Of a stretch of 64,000 nucleotides of DNA, positions 63,917-64,000 are shown piece by piece. Location of the stretch: contig NZ_JAQWCQ010000005.1 in assembly GCF_028705895.1 (NCBI RefSeq), positions 37,319 through 101,318 on the forward strand. The letters run 5' to 3'. The notes under the pieces were generated by a model. The model did not search any database, was not told the origin of the DNA, and was given only the letters and a program-made list of their open reading frames with translations. The number at the start of each line of letters is the position of its first letter. The stretch's first letter is position 1. Both the position numbers and the translations under genes were made by a program. Origin of the DNA: Massilibacteroides sp. GTDB lineage: Bacteria; Bacteroidota; Bacteroidia; Bacteroidales; Tannerellaceae.

Positions 63917-64000
63917 TTAAGAATATAACATAGCCAGCCTGTACATAAAAAACTTAATATCTCCCACGCCTCTAAATTGTGATCTGAATGCCTTGATCTT
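63917..64000 (-). mobile_element. 3' end of a transposase gene (insertion sequence at window edge)
   Basis: On the minus strand a frame enters from beyond the window and ends with TAA at 63,917. It reads KIKAFRSQFRGVGDIKFFMY then RLAMLYS, 27 codons in all. This matches the C-terminal end of ISAon1-type/related Bacteroidetes transposases (AKIKAFRxQFRGVxxxxFFLYRL). So an insertion sequence begins about 95 bp downstream of the tRNA terminator. Length, terminal repeats and integrity lie outside the window. Confidence 0.7.

Overview
The window is chromosomal DNA from a Bacteroidales bacterium. The signs are Bacteroidetes-type promoters (TTTG about 19 bp upstream of TAnnTTTG), SusC/SusD, FecR and BtuB/BtuG-type surface proteins, cobalamin riboswitches in front of outer-membrane genes, an inositol-lipid gene cluster and at least two proteins with C-termini like type IX secretion (T9SS) sorting domains. 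The T9SS-like tails and the modest G+C content fit the Tannerellaceae/Dysgonomonadaceae side (Parabacteroides-like) better than Bacteroides proper, but the genus cannot be fixed from sequence reading alone.

Layout: 1-16,500 is mostly housekeeping. It holds the start of an AddB-like nuclease, an aspartate-dehydrogenase-like protein, a 2-hydroxyacid dehydrogenase, a TPR protein, lepA, a Gly/Tyr- and Ser/Arg-rich secreted protein, a FadL-like porin, a sigma factor with a 57-codon downstream gene, rpe, a short ComEC, a DHH phosphoesterase, a DUF4827 lipoprotein, glmM and gpmA. 16,800-25,700 is a vitamin B12 acquisition locus. Two back-to-back cobalamin riboswitches drive, on the minus strand, a secreted Ig-like protein and, on the plus strand, btuB, a btuG-like lipoprotein, another surface lipoprotein and a T9SS-tailed propeller protein. 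25,700-32,000 holds a sugar permease, an ABC-ATPase/DUF4435-like fusion that resembles single-gene PARIS defence proteins, an ArnT-like glycosyltransferase, a DUF1080 lipoprotein and a HAD hydrolase.

31,963-37,997 (minus strand) is a seven-gene inositol-lipid operon: inositol-phosphate synthase, nucleotidyltransferase, ATP-grasp-like protein, CDP-alcohol phosphatidyltransferase, HAD phosphatase, metallophosphoesterase lipoprotein and a small outer-membrane-like protein. 38,100-39,150 is a graveyard with a frameshifted SusC fragment and the last codons of an AraC-type regulator. 39,259-55,081 is a glycan-utilisation region: GH51 arabinofuranosidase, a two-headed phosphodiesterase/phosphatase, FecR anti-sigma, SusC, SusD, a Gfo/Idh/MocA oxidoreductase and a HEAT-repeat protein with two DUF1080 domains. 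The last two suggest an oxidise-then-cleave 3-keto-glycoside route.

55,100-64,000 returns to housekeeping: dps, an M3 peptidase, dCMP deaminase, a C-terminal processing protease overlapping a 5-formyltetrahydrofolate cyclo-ligase, a DUF721 protein with recF, a TPR membrane protein, ribH, tRNA-Tyr and tRNA-Gly, and the 3' end of a transposase at the window edge. The most distinctive non-coding signals are a 22-bp-phased array of AGGCGCCT palindromes (408-481), a dispersed 16-mer (TATAAAGGATATTTTT), 22-bp repeats in the leader of the minus-strand B12 gene and a palindrome cluster upstream of recF.
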